This document shows positions 26,103 to 34,441 of a DNA stretch of 64,000 nucleotides, one piece after another. The translations under genes were made by a program, and so were the position numbers. This DNA is from Streptomyces sp. YIM 130001 (GTDB lineage: Bacteria > Actinomycetota > Actinomycetes > Streptomycetales > Streptomycetaceae). The stretch's first letter is position 1. Every line of letters begins with the position of its first letter. The stretch lies in contig NZ_KZ984562.1 in the NCBI RefSeq assembly GCF_003574445.1, positions 154,462 to 218,461 on the forward strand. The letters run 5' to 3'. A model generated the notes under the pieces. The model saw only the letters and a program-made list of their open reading frames with translations, had not been told where the DNA came from and did not search any database.

Positions 26103-27287
26103 TCAACTGCCCCTGACCGTCTCGAGTTCCACCTCCGCGCGCGGGACGTCACGCGCGTCCGCCGCAGTCGACCGGCGCAGCGCCTCGTGCAGCGTCGCCG
26201 GGGTGAGCACGCCCAGGAAGTGGCCCACCGACTCCTCGTCGATCACGGCGATCCAGCCCGCGTCGTGCTGCAGCATCGTGGCGAACGCCTGCTTGAGCGA
26301 GGCGCCGACCGGAAGCCAGGCCTCCATCCGGCGGGCGTGCTCGCGGACCGTGCGGGACTTTCCGGCGCCCCGTACGTCCGCCGTGATCTGATCGGCGGAC
26401 AGCCAGCCGTGCAACTGGTCGTCGGCGTCCAGGACCACGGCCCAGCGCGCGTCGTCCGTGCGCAGTTGCTGTGCGGCGCGTTCGAGCGAGTCGTCGAGGC
26501 GTACCACCGGCGGCTGTTCGAGGTCACCGGGCTCGATCGGGGTGACCGAGAGCCGCTTGAGGCCGCGGTCGGCGCCGACGAAATCGGCGACGTAATCGGT
26601 GGCGGGGGTGCCGAGGACGGCGGCGGGGGCGTCGTACTGCTCGATGCGGCCCTGTCCGTAGACGGCGATGCGGTCGCCGAGGCGGACGGCCTCCTCGATG
26701 TCGTGCGTGACGAACAGGACGGTCTTGCGTACGGAGGCCTGAAGTCTGAGGAATTCGTTCTGCAGGTGCTCGCGGACCACCGGGTCGACCGCGCCGAACG
26801 GTTCGTCCATGAGCAGCACCGGCGGGTCCGCGGCGAGAGCGCGGGCCACGCCCACGCGCTGGCGCTGGCCGCCGGAGAGCTGGTCGGGGTAGCGGTCGCC
26901 GTACACGGACGGGTCGAGACCCACCAGGTCCAGGAGTTCGGCGGCGCGGTCGCGGCCCTTGGAACGCTTCCAGCCGAGCAGGTGGGGGACGGTCGCGGTG
27001 TTCTCCAGGACCGTCTTGTGCGGGAAGAGGCCGACCTGCTGGATGACGTAGCCGATACGGCGCCTGAGCTCGACGGCGTCGATGTCGGCTATGTCCTCGT
27101 CCTCGAGGAAGATGTGGCCCGACGTCGGTTCTATGAGCCGGTTCACCATCTTCATGGTGGTGGTTTTCCCGCAGCCGGACGGGCCGACGAGCGTGACCAA
27201 CTCACCCTCGGCGACCTCGAAGGACAGGTCGTCGACGGCTGAGGTGCCGTCGGCATAGCGCTTGGTGACGTGCTCGAACCGGATCAT
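26103..27287 (-). CDS. opuCA: Glycine betaine/carnitine/choline-type ABC importer ATPase with CBS domains
   Basis: 394 residues from the ATG at 27287 with GGGGAG upstream. Walker A GPSGCGKTT, Q-loop YVIQQVGLFPHKTV, signature LSGGQRQRVGVARAL, Walker B VLLMDEPFGAVDP and H-loop FVTHDIEEA are all intact. The C-terminal ~130 residues form tandem CBS domains (RWAVVLDADDQLHGWL, AGWIAVIDEESVGHFLGVLTP), which sense ionic strength or nucleotides in OpuC-type importers. The ATPase is transcribed away from its permeases and binding protein, with a symmetrical operator-like sequence between the two units. Confidence 0.92.
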   Translation of the reverse strand: MIRFEHVTKRYADGTSAVDDLSFEVAEGELVTLVGPSGCGKTTTMKMVNRLIEPTSGHIFLEDEDIADIDAVELRRRIGYVIQQVGLFPHKTVLENTATVPHLLGWKRSKGRDRAAELLDLVGLDPSVYGDRYPDQLSGGQRQRVGVARALAADPPVLLMDEPFGAVDPVVREHLQNEFLRLQASVRKTVLFVTHDIEEAVRLGDRIAVYGQGRIEQYDAPAAVLGTPATDYVADFVGADRGLKRLSVTPIEPGDLEQPPVVRLDDSLERAAQQLRTDDARWAVVLDADDQLHGWLSADQITADVRGAGKSRTVREHARRMEAWLPVGASLKQAFATMLQHDAGWIAVIDEESVGHFLGVLTPATLHEALRRSTAADARDVPRAEVELETVRGS

Positions 27288-27307
27288 GGCTCCCCATTGT
27301 GGTGGGT

Positions 27308-27339
27308 GTTGTGTGACAGCAATGTTGCTGCAATACAAC
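27308..27339. promoter_or_regulatory. 32-bp symmetrical operator-like site between divergent opuC units
   Basis: GTTGT-gtga-CAGCAA-tg-TTGCTG-caat-ACAAC: two nested perfect inverted repeats with equal spacing. It lies 20 bp from the ATPase start and 88 bp from the permease start, so one bound protein could control both directions. Confidence 0.6.
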
Positions 27340-27426
27340 GGCTGTGGACGAGGCTCGGCGATTGTCGGTGGTCGGGTTTAGGGTCACCAGACGTATCGAG
27401 GACACCAGTTCGGGGAGGTGGGGGGA

Positions 27427-28143
27427 ATGGCCGGACAGAGCTGTCTGGTGGCGAACGACTGGGTGTGCGGCGAGTACGTCAGCTCTCGCAGCCAGGAGTT
27501 GATCGACGCCACGGTCGAGCACATCGGGATCACGGTCGTCTCCGTCCTCATCGGCCTCGCGGTGGCGCTTCCGCTCGCGCTGCTCGCACGCGCCGGACGC
27601 CGTTTCGCCGGCCCGGTCCTCGGACTGACGACCGCGCTCTACTCGGTGCCGTCGCTCGCGATGTTCTCGCTGCTGCTGCCCGTGTTCGGTCTCTCGGCCG
27701 CCCTCGTCGTCACCGGCCTCGTGCTGTACTCGCTCACCGTCCTGGTGCGGAACATCCTGGCGGGCCTGGAGGCCGTGCCCGAAGACGCCCGAGAGGCGGC
27801 GCGCGGTCTGGGCTACGGGCCGGGGCGCCTGCTGTGGGAGGTCGAACTGCCGCTCGCGCTGCCCGCGTTGATGGCCGGAGTCCGGATCGCCACAGTGTCG
27901 ACGGTGGCCATGACCACGGTCGGCGCCATCGTGGACTACGGCGGTCTGGGCGGCCTGATCATGTCCGGTCTGCGGACCGACTTCAAGGCGCAGGTGCTCA
28001 CCGCGTCCGTGCTCTGCGTACTGCTCGCGGTGGTGGCCGACCTGCTGCTCCTCGGCCTGCAGCGGTGGCTCACGCCCTGGACCCGAATACGGCGCGGCCG
28101 CCCTCGCCGCACCCCGGTGGAGAAGGTGGCACAAGCAGCATGA
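27427..28143 (+). CDS. opuCB: Osmolyte ABC importer permease 1
   Basis: 238 residues; ATG 27427 follows GGGGAGGTGGGGGGA. Five to six membrane segments and the permease EAA-type loop EAARGLGYGPGRLLWEVELPLALPALMAGVRIA are visible; the ending VGAIVDYGGLGGLIMSGLRTDF is typical of OpuCB/ProW-like proteins. A short N-terminal stretch with two Cys precedes the first helix. Overlaps the next permease gene by 4 bp (ATGA). Confidence 0.92.
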   Translation: MAGQSCLVANDWVCGEYVSSRSQELIDATVEHIGITVVSVLIGLAVALPLALLARAGRRFAGPVLGLTTALYSVPSLAMFSLLLPVFGLSAALVVTGLVLYSLTVLVRNILAGLEAVPEDAREAARGLGYGPGRLLWEVELPLALPALMAGVRIATVSTVAMTTVGAIVDYGGLGGLIMSGLRTDFKAQVLTASVLCVLLAVVADLLLLGLQRWLTPWTRIRRGRPRRTPVEKVAQAA

Positions 28144-28835
28144 ACGCGATATCGGGCGCGATCGACTGGCTCGGTTCCAGTGACCACTGGCAGGGCGAGG
28201 GCGGCGTGTGGAACCGCCTGGGCGAGCATCTCTACTTCAGCGCCACCTGCCTGGTCATCGCCTGCCTCATCGCGCTCCCGATCGCCCTGTACCTGGGGCA
28301 CATCGGCAAGGGCGGCGCACTCGCCGTCAACATCTCGAACGTGGGCCGGGCCGTCCCGACCCTCGCGGTGCTCGTCCTGCTGTCGCTCACGCCGCTCGGC
28401 ACGTACGGGGACGCGCCCACCCTGATCGCCCTGGTGCTTTTCGCGGTACCGCCACTGCTGACCAACGCCTACCTCGGCATGCGCGAGGTCGACCGTTCGG
28501 TGGTGGAGGCGGCGCGCGGCATGGGCATGAGCGGCCGGCAGCTCTTCGTACGGGTCGAACTCCCGCTGGCCTACCCGCTGATCATGACCGGGCTGCGCTC
28601 GGCGGCCGTGCAGGTGGTCGCCACGGCGACGCTGGCCGCGATGGCGGGTGAGGGCGGCCTCGGCCGGATCATCACGGCCGGGTTCAACCTGCGCAACACC
28701 CCGCAGGTGGTGGCCGGTGCGTTCCTGGTCGCGGTGCTCGCACTGCTCGTCGAGGCCGTACTGGTGGCGGGCGGGCGGCTGTTCGACCCGATGCGCCGCC
28801 GCACTCAATCTCTCTCTTTGAACGGTGGTTCCTGA
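28140..28835 (+). CDS. opuCD: Osmolyte ABC importer permease 2
   Basis: 231 residues, ATG overlapping the previous stop. Membrane helices start at LYFSATCLVIACLIALPIALYLGHIG; the coupling loop is EAARGMGMSGRQLFVRVELPLAYPLIMTGLRSA, and AGEGGLGRIITAGFNLRN matches the ending of OpuCD-like permeases. Pairs with permease 1 to form a heterodimeric channel. Its stop overlaps the binding-protein start by one base (TGATG). Confidence 0.92.
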   Translation: MNAISGAIDWLGSSDHWQGEGGVWNRLGEHLYFSATCLVIACLIALPIALYLGHIGKGGALAVNISNVGRAVPTLAVLVLLSLTPLGTYGDAPTLIALVLFAVPPLLTNAYLGMREVDRSVVEAARGMGMSGRQLFVRVELPLAYPLIMTGLRSAAVQVVATATLAAMAGEGGLGRIITAGFNLRNTPQVVAGAFLVAVLALLVEAVLVAGGRLFDPMRRRTQSLSLNGGS

Positions 28836-29818
28836 TGTACAAGTACCGGCGCGGTACCCGCGCGGCCTCGGCAGCGGTCGCCGTACTCGCCCTGACGGCA
28901 GGCCTCGCCGCCTGCGGCGGTGACAGCCTGGAGGGCGACGACTCGGGCGAGAAGGGTTCCGGCAAGGGCGGCGGTTCGGGCAAGGGCACGATCGTCGTCG
29001 GTTCCGCCGGATTCACCGAGTCCAAGGTGATGGCCGAGCTCTACAGCCAGATACTCGCGGACGCCGGTTACAAGACGTCCATCAAGACCGTCGAGAACCG
29101 CGAACTCTACGAACCCTCCCTGGAGAAGGGCCAGATCGACGTCGTACCGGAATACGCGGCGACGCTCGCCGAGTTCCTCAATACGGAGAAGAACGGACCC
29201 GACGCGAAGCCGGTCGCCTCCAGCGATGTCGACGACACCGTGGCCGCTCTGGAGAAGCTCGCCGAACCGCTCGGGCTGAAGGTGCTCCCCCCGGGCAAGG
29301 CCGTCGATCAGAACGCCTTCGCGGTCACCAAGAAATACGCCGAGAAGAACGACCTCAAAACCCTCTCGGATCTCGGTAAGACGGATCTGAAGGTCAAGGT
29401 CGCGGCCGGTGACGAATGCGAGGTCCGCCCGTTCTGCGCCCCCGGTCTGAAGAAGACGTACGGAATCGACGTCACCGGAATCGACCCGAAGGGCGTCGGA
29501 ACTCCGCAGGCGAAGCAGGCGGTCAAGGACGGCACCGATCAACTGGTGCTGACCACCACCACGGACGCGACTCTGGAGAACTTCGACCTCGTCCTGCTCG
29601 ACGACGACAAGAAGCTGCAGAACGCGGACAACATCCTGCCGGTGGTCAACGCCAAGGACGCGGGCGACAAGGAGATTGCCGCCGCTCTCGGAAAACTGAC
29701 CGAAACGCTCACCACGGACGACCTGGTCCAGCTGAACCGGAAGGTGGACGCGGAGCGCGTGAAGGAGGCCGACGCGGCCAAGGAGTACCTCGAGTCCAAG
29801 GGCCTGACCGGCAAGTAG
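28835..29818 (+). CDS. opuCC: Osmolyte-binding lipoprotein of the ABC importer
   Basis: 327 residues. A lipoprotein signal ends in the lipobox LAAC (near residue 27), followed by a Gly/Ser/Lys linker. The OpuAC/ProX fold is shown by IVVGSAGFTESKVMAELYSQIL, IDVVPEYAATLAEFL, LKVLPPGKAVDQNAFAV and the long second lobe with NILPVVNAKDAGDKEIAAALG. Captures glycine betaine, choline or a related compatible solute outside the membrane; the exact ligand cannot be read from sequence. Last gene of the operon, followed by a 12-bp hairpin. Confidence 0.92.
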   Translation: MYKYRRGTRAASAAVAVLALTAGLAACGGDSLEGDDSGEKGSGKGGGSGKGTIVVGSAGFTESKVMAELYSQILADAGYKTSIKTVENRELYEPSLEKGQIDVVPEYAATLAEFLNTEKNGPDAKPVASSDVDDTVAALEKLAEPLGLKVLPPGKAVDQNAFAVTKKYAEKNDLKTLSDLGKTDLKVKVAAGDECEVRPFCAPGLKKTYGIDVTGIDPKGVGTPQAKQAVKDGTDQLVLTTTTDATLENFDLVLLDDDKKLQNADNILPVVNAKDAGDKEIAAALGKLTETLTTDDLVQLNRKVDAERVKEADAAKEYLESKGLTGK

Positions 29819-29840
29819 CGGCACCTGCCGGTCGCGTGAG

Positions 29841-29872
29841 CGGTCGGCCGGCAACGGGGGGCCGGCCGACCG
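29841..29872 (+). terminator. Terminator of the opuC operon
   Basis: CGGTCGGCCGGC (29841-29852) pairs perfectly with GCCGGCCGACCG (29861-29872) around an 8-base loop, 23 bp after the binding-protein stop. Confidence 0.7.
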
Positions 29873-29917
29873 GTGAGGGCGAGTCGCGCGGTGCGTGCTG
29901 AGGCCGGTCGGCGGGCG

Positions 29918-29948
29918 AGTACCGGAAGTCGACCGGTAAGTACCGGAA
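29918..29948 (+). repeat. Direct repeat AGTACCGGAA x2, 21 bp apart
   Basis: Identical 10-bp copies at 29918-29927 and 29939-29948, two helical turns apart, about 85 bp before the next gene. Could be an activator site; the regulator is unknown. Confidence 0.45.
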
Positions 29949-30032
29949 ACACGCGCCTCTTTACGTAACCGCAAGGGAACAGATTGGCGGGCGGGGCTTC
30001 ACAGGCCGCGTACGCGCGGTAAGTTTCTGGCC

Positions 30033-31142
30033 ATGCCACGAGGACGTCACCGCCATTCCCCACCCCTGCACAGGCTGCTGCCTCCCTCGACGATCGCGGG
30101 CGTGTCCGTTCTGTGCGCGTCCGGCGCCTGGCTGTTCGCGGAACCCGTGGTGCTGCGTTCGCTCGCCGCGGGCGCAGCCGCGGCCGCGGTGGTCGCCGCC
30201 GTGGTGATGCGCCGCTGGGACCGTACGGCGGGCAAGCGGGTGGCCGAGCTGACGCGCGCGCGGGCCGGCGACGAGTGGCGTCACGAGGAACTGGTGGCCG
30301 AACTGGAGTCGGACGTCGAGGAGTCGCGCGAGCTGCGTACCCGCCTCGAGAACAAGCTCCGTTCCAAGCGGGGCGAACTCGCGGCACTGCGCGGCGAGCA
30401 CGCGGCACTGCTGCGTCGGTACGCGACGGCGGAGACCGAGCGGGCGAGCGCACTCGAGGGCCGCAGGCGGCTCGCGATAGAGGCGGCCGCACCGGCGAAG
30501 GCGCTGCCGCCCGCCGGCAGTGGCCCGGACAAGGGCGGCCCGCGCGGCACCACGACCGGCGGCCTCAGCCCGTCGCTGTACCTGCGGGCCGGAGTGGCCC
30601 TCGACAACCTCACGCGCAACGGCGCGGACCAGGCGAACGGATCGGCGCGCCGGACGGGTTCGGCCGCCGCGGCCTCCGGCGGCGACGCGGCCCCGGCCGA
30701 GCCTTCGCCGGGGGAGCCCGTCACCGGCGCCGCCTCCCACGAGCGCTCCACCGCCGAGACCGAGACGCCGGCCACGGAGCAGCGCGCTCTCTCCGGGCAG
30801 CAGAGCGCGGTGTCCGCCGCCGCGGCCGTCGTCCCGCACCGCCCCCGACGCGTGAGGGCGATGGGCGGCTTCGACTTCTTCGGTACGAAGGCGGACCCGG
30901 CCGACGGAACGGACGGGTCGGACGCGGCGGAGGAGCCCCGCGTGGCTGCCGACGACGTGCAGAACGAGGATCTGGCGGACGTGGTCGGCGCCGAGGCGCT
31001 GGCGATCCACAAGGCCGAGTCCGAGGCGGAGTTCCGTGCTCCGGGTGACGGGGAGCGAGCGGTGGGCCAGGTCATCGACCTCACGGCGCACGACGAGACC
31101 GAACAGCTCGATGTGGCGGAGCTGCGGTCGGCGATCTCCTGA
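30033..31142 (+). CDS. Membrane-anchored coiled-coil protein, function unknown
   Basis: 369 residues. A -10-like TAAGTT (30020-30025) ends seven bases before the ATG, so the transcript may be leaderless. One or two membrane helices (IAGVSVLCASGAWLFA and LAAGAAAAAVVAAVVM, residues ~22-60) precede a charged heptad-rich coiled coil (about 65-150: RAGDEWRHEELVAELESDVE and LRTRLENKLRSKRGELAALR), then a disordered Ala/Ser/Glu-rich region. The C-terminal ~90 residues (GGFDFFGTK to the end) are acidic. No enzymatic motif; a structural or recruiting role at the membrane is plausible. I do not recognise a named family. Confidence 0.8.
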   Translation: MPRGRHRHSPPLHRLLPPSTIAGVSVLCASGAWLFAEPVVLRSLAAGAAAAAVVAAVVMRRWDRTAGKRVAELTRARAGDEWRHEELVAELESDVEESRELRTRLENKLRSKRGELAALRGEHAALLRRYATAETERASALEGRRRLAIEAAAPAKALPPAGSGPDKGGPRGTTTGGLSPSLYLRAGVALDNLTRNGADQANGSARRTGSAAAASGGDAAPAEPSPGEPVTGAASHERSTAETETPATEQRALSGQQSAVSAAAAVVPHRPRRVRAMGGFDFFGTKADPADGTDGSDAAEEPRVAADDVQNEDLADVVGAEALAIHKAESEAEFRAPGDGERAVGQVIDLTAHDETEQLDVAELRSAIS

Positions 31143-31187
31143 GGGAGGCGTGCCACCGGACGGCGTTCCCGTCGTCCGAGATCCATC

Positions 31188-31221
31188 CGAATCGTCCGGT
31201 CCCTGTGGGCCGGACGATTCG
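31188..31221. terminator. 12-bp perfect hairpin between convergent genes
   Basis: CGAATCGTCCGG (31188-31199) pairs with CCGGACGATTCG (31210-31221) around a 10-base loop. Confidence 0.65.
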
Positions 31222-31329
31222 TGTATGGCGGTCAGTTGGCGCGGCAGAGCCTTCGGGTCAGTGCATTCGGGGCACACCTGGGTGGTGTCCCCGCAGGCCG
31301 TGCGCCGTGCGGGACTTCTGGGCCGCGGC

Positions 31330-32688
31330 TCAAGCCATCCACCGGTCCGGCCGCGCCGTGCGGCGGCCCGTGCGGGAGCGGTCCGCCTGGGAGTGCAGCA
31401 GCTTCGCCGCCTCCTCCTCGTCCCGCATCCGCGCCGCGACACTCGTATTGGCCCCGGTCTCCACGTGGATGTCCGCCACGCCCTTGCGGCGCATCCACGG
31501 CCCCTGGAGCAGTCGCACACTCTGCACCTTCGCGTGCGGCACCAGGGCCAGGGTGCGCGTGAGCCGTCCGTGCCGGGACGCGAACACCGTGTCCGTCACG
31601 GCGAGTCCGTGCCCTCGCCACCACACCGGCACGCACCAGGCGGCGCGGGCCGGCGGCGCGGAGAGCTCCGTCGGCACGGTCACCCCGGGCAGGATCCGGG
31701 CGATCAGCTCCTGGGCGATCTCGCGGGGGGCGACCGGCACGAGCAGGTCGTTGGCGGAGCCCGCCACGTCCAGTTCGACGCGGACCCAGCCGCGCCGCCG
31801 CCACAGGGGCGGCTCGACGATCCGCACGGCCTGTACGCGGCCGGGCGGCACCGTCTCGTGGGCCTTGTCGAGCAGCCCGTGGTCGATCCGCAGGCCGTCC
31901 GGCGAATCGCCCACGGTCCAGTCGTACTCCTTCACGTAACGGCCCACCGTGCTGGCGAAGGCGGCGCCGAGCAGGGGGATGCCGGTGCCGATGAGCAGGC
32001 CGATGCTGTGCGTGGTGAACCACAGGAAGGGCGGTCCGGCGAGCGCTCCGAGCAGGAGCAGCCAGCTGGAGCCGGAGAGCAGCAGTGCGATGAACAGGGT
32101 CCGCGGGGGGACGTGCAGCAGCTGTTCGGACGGGGCCTCGCCGACATCGTTGGCCGTCTCGGGGGCGAAACCGGCGGCCCGGGCGAGCAGTTCGGCGCGC
32201 AGGGCCCGTGCGTCCGTGTCCGAGAGGAAGGCCAACTCGTCCTTGGAGTCGGTGCCGATGACGTCCATCTTGAGCTTGCTCACGCCGAGGAAGCGGGCGA
32301 GCAGGGGCTGGTTGATGTCGACGGCCTGCAGCCGGTCGAGCCGGATGTGGGCGGTACGCCGGAAGACCAGGCCGGTCCGGATGCGCAGCTCGGTGTCGGT
32401 GACCGAGAAATGCATGAACCACCAGCTGAGGAAGCCGTACAGGGCCGCGGCCGGCAGGAGGACGCCCAGGCCGATCAGCAGGTGCGTGCCGGTGAGGTCG
32501 GAGAGCCGGCGCTGTGCCTGGTCGAAGTCGTGCACCGCCCAGCCGACGAGCACGGCGACCGGAGCCCAGGCGCGGCGCAGTGGTGTGACGGGGTGCAGGC
32601 GGCGTTCCGTGCCGCTGGGGCGGCCGGGGGCGTCTTCCTCGGCCGCACCGCCGCCCGTGCTCTCCGCGGCCCCCTTCTCGCTGGTCAC
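31330..32688 (-). CDS. Bacterial PH-domain membrane protein (YdbT-like)
   Basis: 452 residues, GTG start overlapping the upstream stop (GTGA). At least two bPH2 domains are visible, each beginning after membrane helices: FMHFSVTDTELRIRTGLVFRRTAHIRLDRLQAVDI and GHGLAVTDTVFASRHGRLTRTLALVPHAKVQSVRL; a third, divergent one spans the middle (DGLRIDHGLLDKAHETVPPGRVQAVRIVEP). Two pairs of membrane helices lie between them. YdbS/YdbT pairs occur widely in Gram-positive bacteria, and in Bacillus they protect against certain toxins and antimicrobial peptides; the role here is inferred only. Confidence 0.88.
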   Translation of the reverse strand: MTSEKGAAESTGGGAAEEDAPGRPSGTERRLHPVTPLRRAWAPVAVLVGWAVHDFDQAQRRLSDLTGTHLLIGLGVLLPAAALYGFLSWWFMHFSVTDTELRIRTGLVFRRTAHIRLDRLQAVDINQPLLARFLGVSKLKMDVIGTDSKDELAFLSDTDARALRAELLARAAGFAPETANDVGEAPSEQLLHVPPRTLFIALLLSGSSWLLLLGALAGPPFLWFTTHSIGLLIGTGIPLLGAAFASTVGRYVKEYDWTVGDSPDGLRIDHGLLDKAHETVPPGRVQAVRIVEPPLWRRRGWVRVELDVAGSANDLLVPVAPREIAQELIARILPGVTVPTELSAPPARAAWCVPVWWRGHGLAVTDTVFASRHGRLTRTLALVPHAKVQSVRLLQGPWMRRKGVADIHVETGANTSVAARMRDEEEAAKLLHSQADRSRTGRRTARPDRWMA

Positions 32689-33257
32689 AGCCCCGCCGAA
32701 CGGGCCTCGCCCAGCTCCGTGAGCCGGTCCCGCAGACGTTCCGCCTCGGCCGGCTCGAGTCCCGGGATCGTCGCGTCGGTCGCCGCCGCGGCCGTGTGCA
32801 ACTGCAGGCTCGCCAGTCCGAACTTCCGCTGGAACGGCCCCGATTCGACCTCCACCAGCTGCATCCGCCCGTACGGCACCACGGTCTGCTCGTGCCACAG
32901 AACGCCGCGCTGGATGAGCAGATCGTCCGCCCGCTCGGCGTACCGCCAGGAGCGCCAGTTCCGTCCGAGCAGCGGCCAGCCCCAGGCCAGGAACCCGATC
33001 GGGACCAGGGCGAACGTCGCCCACGGGGGCCCGGCGAAGATCCCGAGCAGCACGCCCGTCGCCACCGCGAGCGGCACCATCCACAGCGCGAGCAGCAGCC
33101 GACGCATCCGCAGCATCGCGTGCGGCAACCCTGTCCAGACCGGCTCGTCCTGCCGGACGGACTCCACCGGCTCGTCCTGCCGGACCGGCTCGACCGGCTC
33201 GTCCCGCCCGACCGGCTCGTCCTGTCCGTCAGCGGCGTCCGTCATCCCCGTATCCAT
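32685..33257 (-). CDS. Bacterial PH-domain membrane protein (YdbS-like)
   Basis: 190 residues. ATG 33257 fits a leaderless transcript: TAGGGT (complement of 33264-33269) ends six bases before it; ATG 33245 is the alternative. The first ~40 residues consist of an imperfect repeat of RQDEPV/GRDEPV units. Two membrane helices (LLLALWMVPLAVATGVLLGI and WATFALVPIGFLAWGWPLL) precede a single bPH2 domain (ERADDLLIQRGVLWHEQTVV, YGRMQLVEVESGPFQRKFGL). First of the two-gene PH operon. Confidence 0.87.
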   Translation of the reverse strand: MDTGMTDAADGQDEPVGRDEPVEPVRQDEPVESVRQDEPVWTGLPHAMLRMRRLLLALWMVPLAVATGVLLGIFAGPPWATFALVPIGFLAWGWPLLGRNWRSWRYAERADDLLIQRGVLWHEQTVVPYGRMQLVEVESGPFQRKFGLASLQLHTAAAATDATIPGLEPAEAERLRDRLTELGEARSAGL

Positions 33258-33289
33258 GTGTCCACCCTATGTACGAGAGACTGTTCGCC

Positions 33290-34441
33290 ATGAGTCCCAA
33301 GACGGAGACCATGGTCGGGATCGGCGGCGCCGCGGAGAGCACCGACATGGTGCTGAACATCGGCCCCCAGCATCCGTCCACCCATGGCGTGCTGCGACTG
33401 CGCCTCGTCCTCGACGGTGAGCGGATCCTGCAGGCGGAGCCGGTCATCGGCTATATGCACCGAGGGGCGGAGAAGCTCTTCGAGGCGCGCGACTACCGGC
33501 AGATCATCATGCTCGCGAACCGCCACGACTGGCTGTCCGCGTTCTCCAACGAACTCGGCGTGGTCCTCGCCGTCGAGCGGATGCTCGGGATGGAGGTCCC
33601 GGAGCGGGCCGTCTGGCTGCGCACCCTGCTCGCCGAGCTCAACCGCGTACTCAATCACTTGATGTTCCTCGGCTCGTACCCGCTCGAACTGGGCGGAATC
33701 ACCCCGATGTTCCACGCCTTCCGGGAACGCGAGGAGCTCCAGGCGGCCCTCGAGGAGGTCTCCGGCGGCCGGATGCACTTCATGTTCAACCGGGTCGGCG
33801 GCCTCAAGGAGGACCTTCCGCTCGGGTGGACGTCGCGGGCCCGCCAGGCGGTTGCCTCGGTCCGCTCGCGGATGGACGTCTACGACCGTCTGGTGCTCGG
33901 CAACGAGATCTTCCGCGGCCGCACCAGGGGAGTGGGCGCACTGACCCCGGAGGCCGCGCACTCCTACGGGGTGAGCGGCCCGATCGCCCGCGCCTCCGGT
34001 GTCGACTTCGACCTCAGGCGCGACGAGCCGTACCTGGCTTACGGGGAGCTGCAGTCCGTGCTCAAGGTGGTCACCCGGCAGGAGGGCGACTGCCTGGCTC
34101 GCTTCGAGTGCCTGCTCGAGCAGAGCCACAACGCGCTCGACCTCGCCGACGCCTGCCTCGACCGCCTCGCCGACCTGCCGCCTGGCCCGGTCAACCAGCG
34201 ACTGCCGAAGGTCCTCAAGGCCCCCGAGGGCCACACCTACGCCTGGACCGAGAACCCGCTCGGGATCAACGGCTACTACCTGGTGTCCAAGGGCGAGAAG
34301 ACCCCGTACCGGCTCAAGCTGCGGTCCGCCTCGTACAACAACATCCAGGCGCTGGCGGAGCTGCTGCCCGGGACGCTGGTCTCGGACATGGTGGCGATCC
34401 TGGGGTCACTGTTCTTCGTCGTCGGGGACATCGACAAGTAG
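33290..34441 (+). CDS. nuoD2: Orphan NADH-quinone oxidoreductase subunit D
   Basis: 383 residues from the ATG at 33290; a frame start at 33269 is less likely. Subunit D motifs are clear: VLNIGPQHPSTHGVLRLRLVLDGE, EPVIGYMHRGAEKLFE, QIIMLANRHDWLSAFSNELG and the C-terminal LRSASYNNIQALAELLPGTLVSDMVAILGSLFFVVGDIDK. This is the 49-kDa-type subunit lining the quinone site of complex I. No other nuo genes are nearby, so it is the second, isolated copy known in Streptomyces. Arg36 in the THGVLR segment aligns with the region that carries a dimethylated Arg in mitochondrial NDUFS2. Confidence 0.94.
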   Translation: MSPKTETMVGIGGAAESTDMVLNIGPQHPSTHGVLRLRLVLDGERILQAEPVIGYMHRGAEKLFEARDYRQIIMLANRHDWLSAFSNELGVVLAVERMLGMEVPERAVWLRTLLAELNRVLNHLMFLGSYPLELGGITPMFHAFREREELQAALEEVSGGRMHFMFNRVGGLKEDLPLGWTSRARQAVASVRSRMDVYDRLVLGNEIFRGRTRGVGALTPEAAHSYGVSGPIARASGVDFDLRRDEPYLAYGELQSVLKVVTRQEGDCLARFECLLEQSHNALDLADACLDRLADLPPGPVNQRLPKVLKAPEGHTYAWTENPLGINGYYLVSKGEKTPYRLKLRSASYNNIQALAELLPGTLVSDMVAILGSLFFVVGDIDK

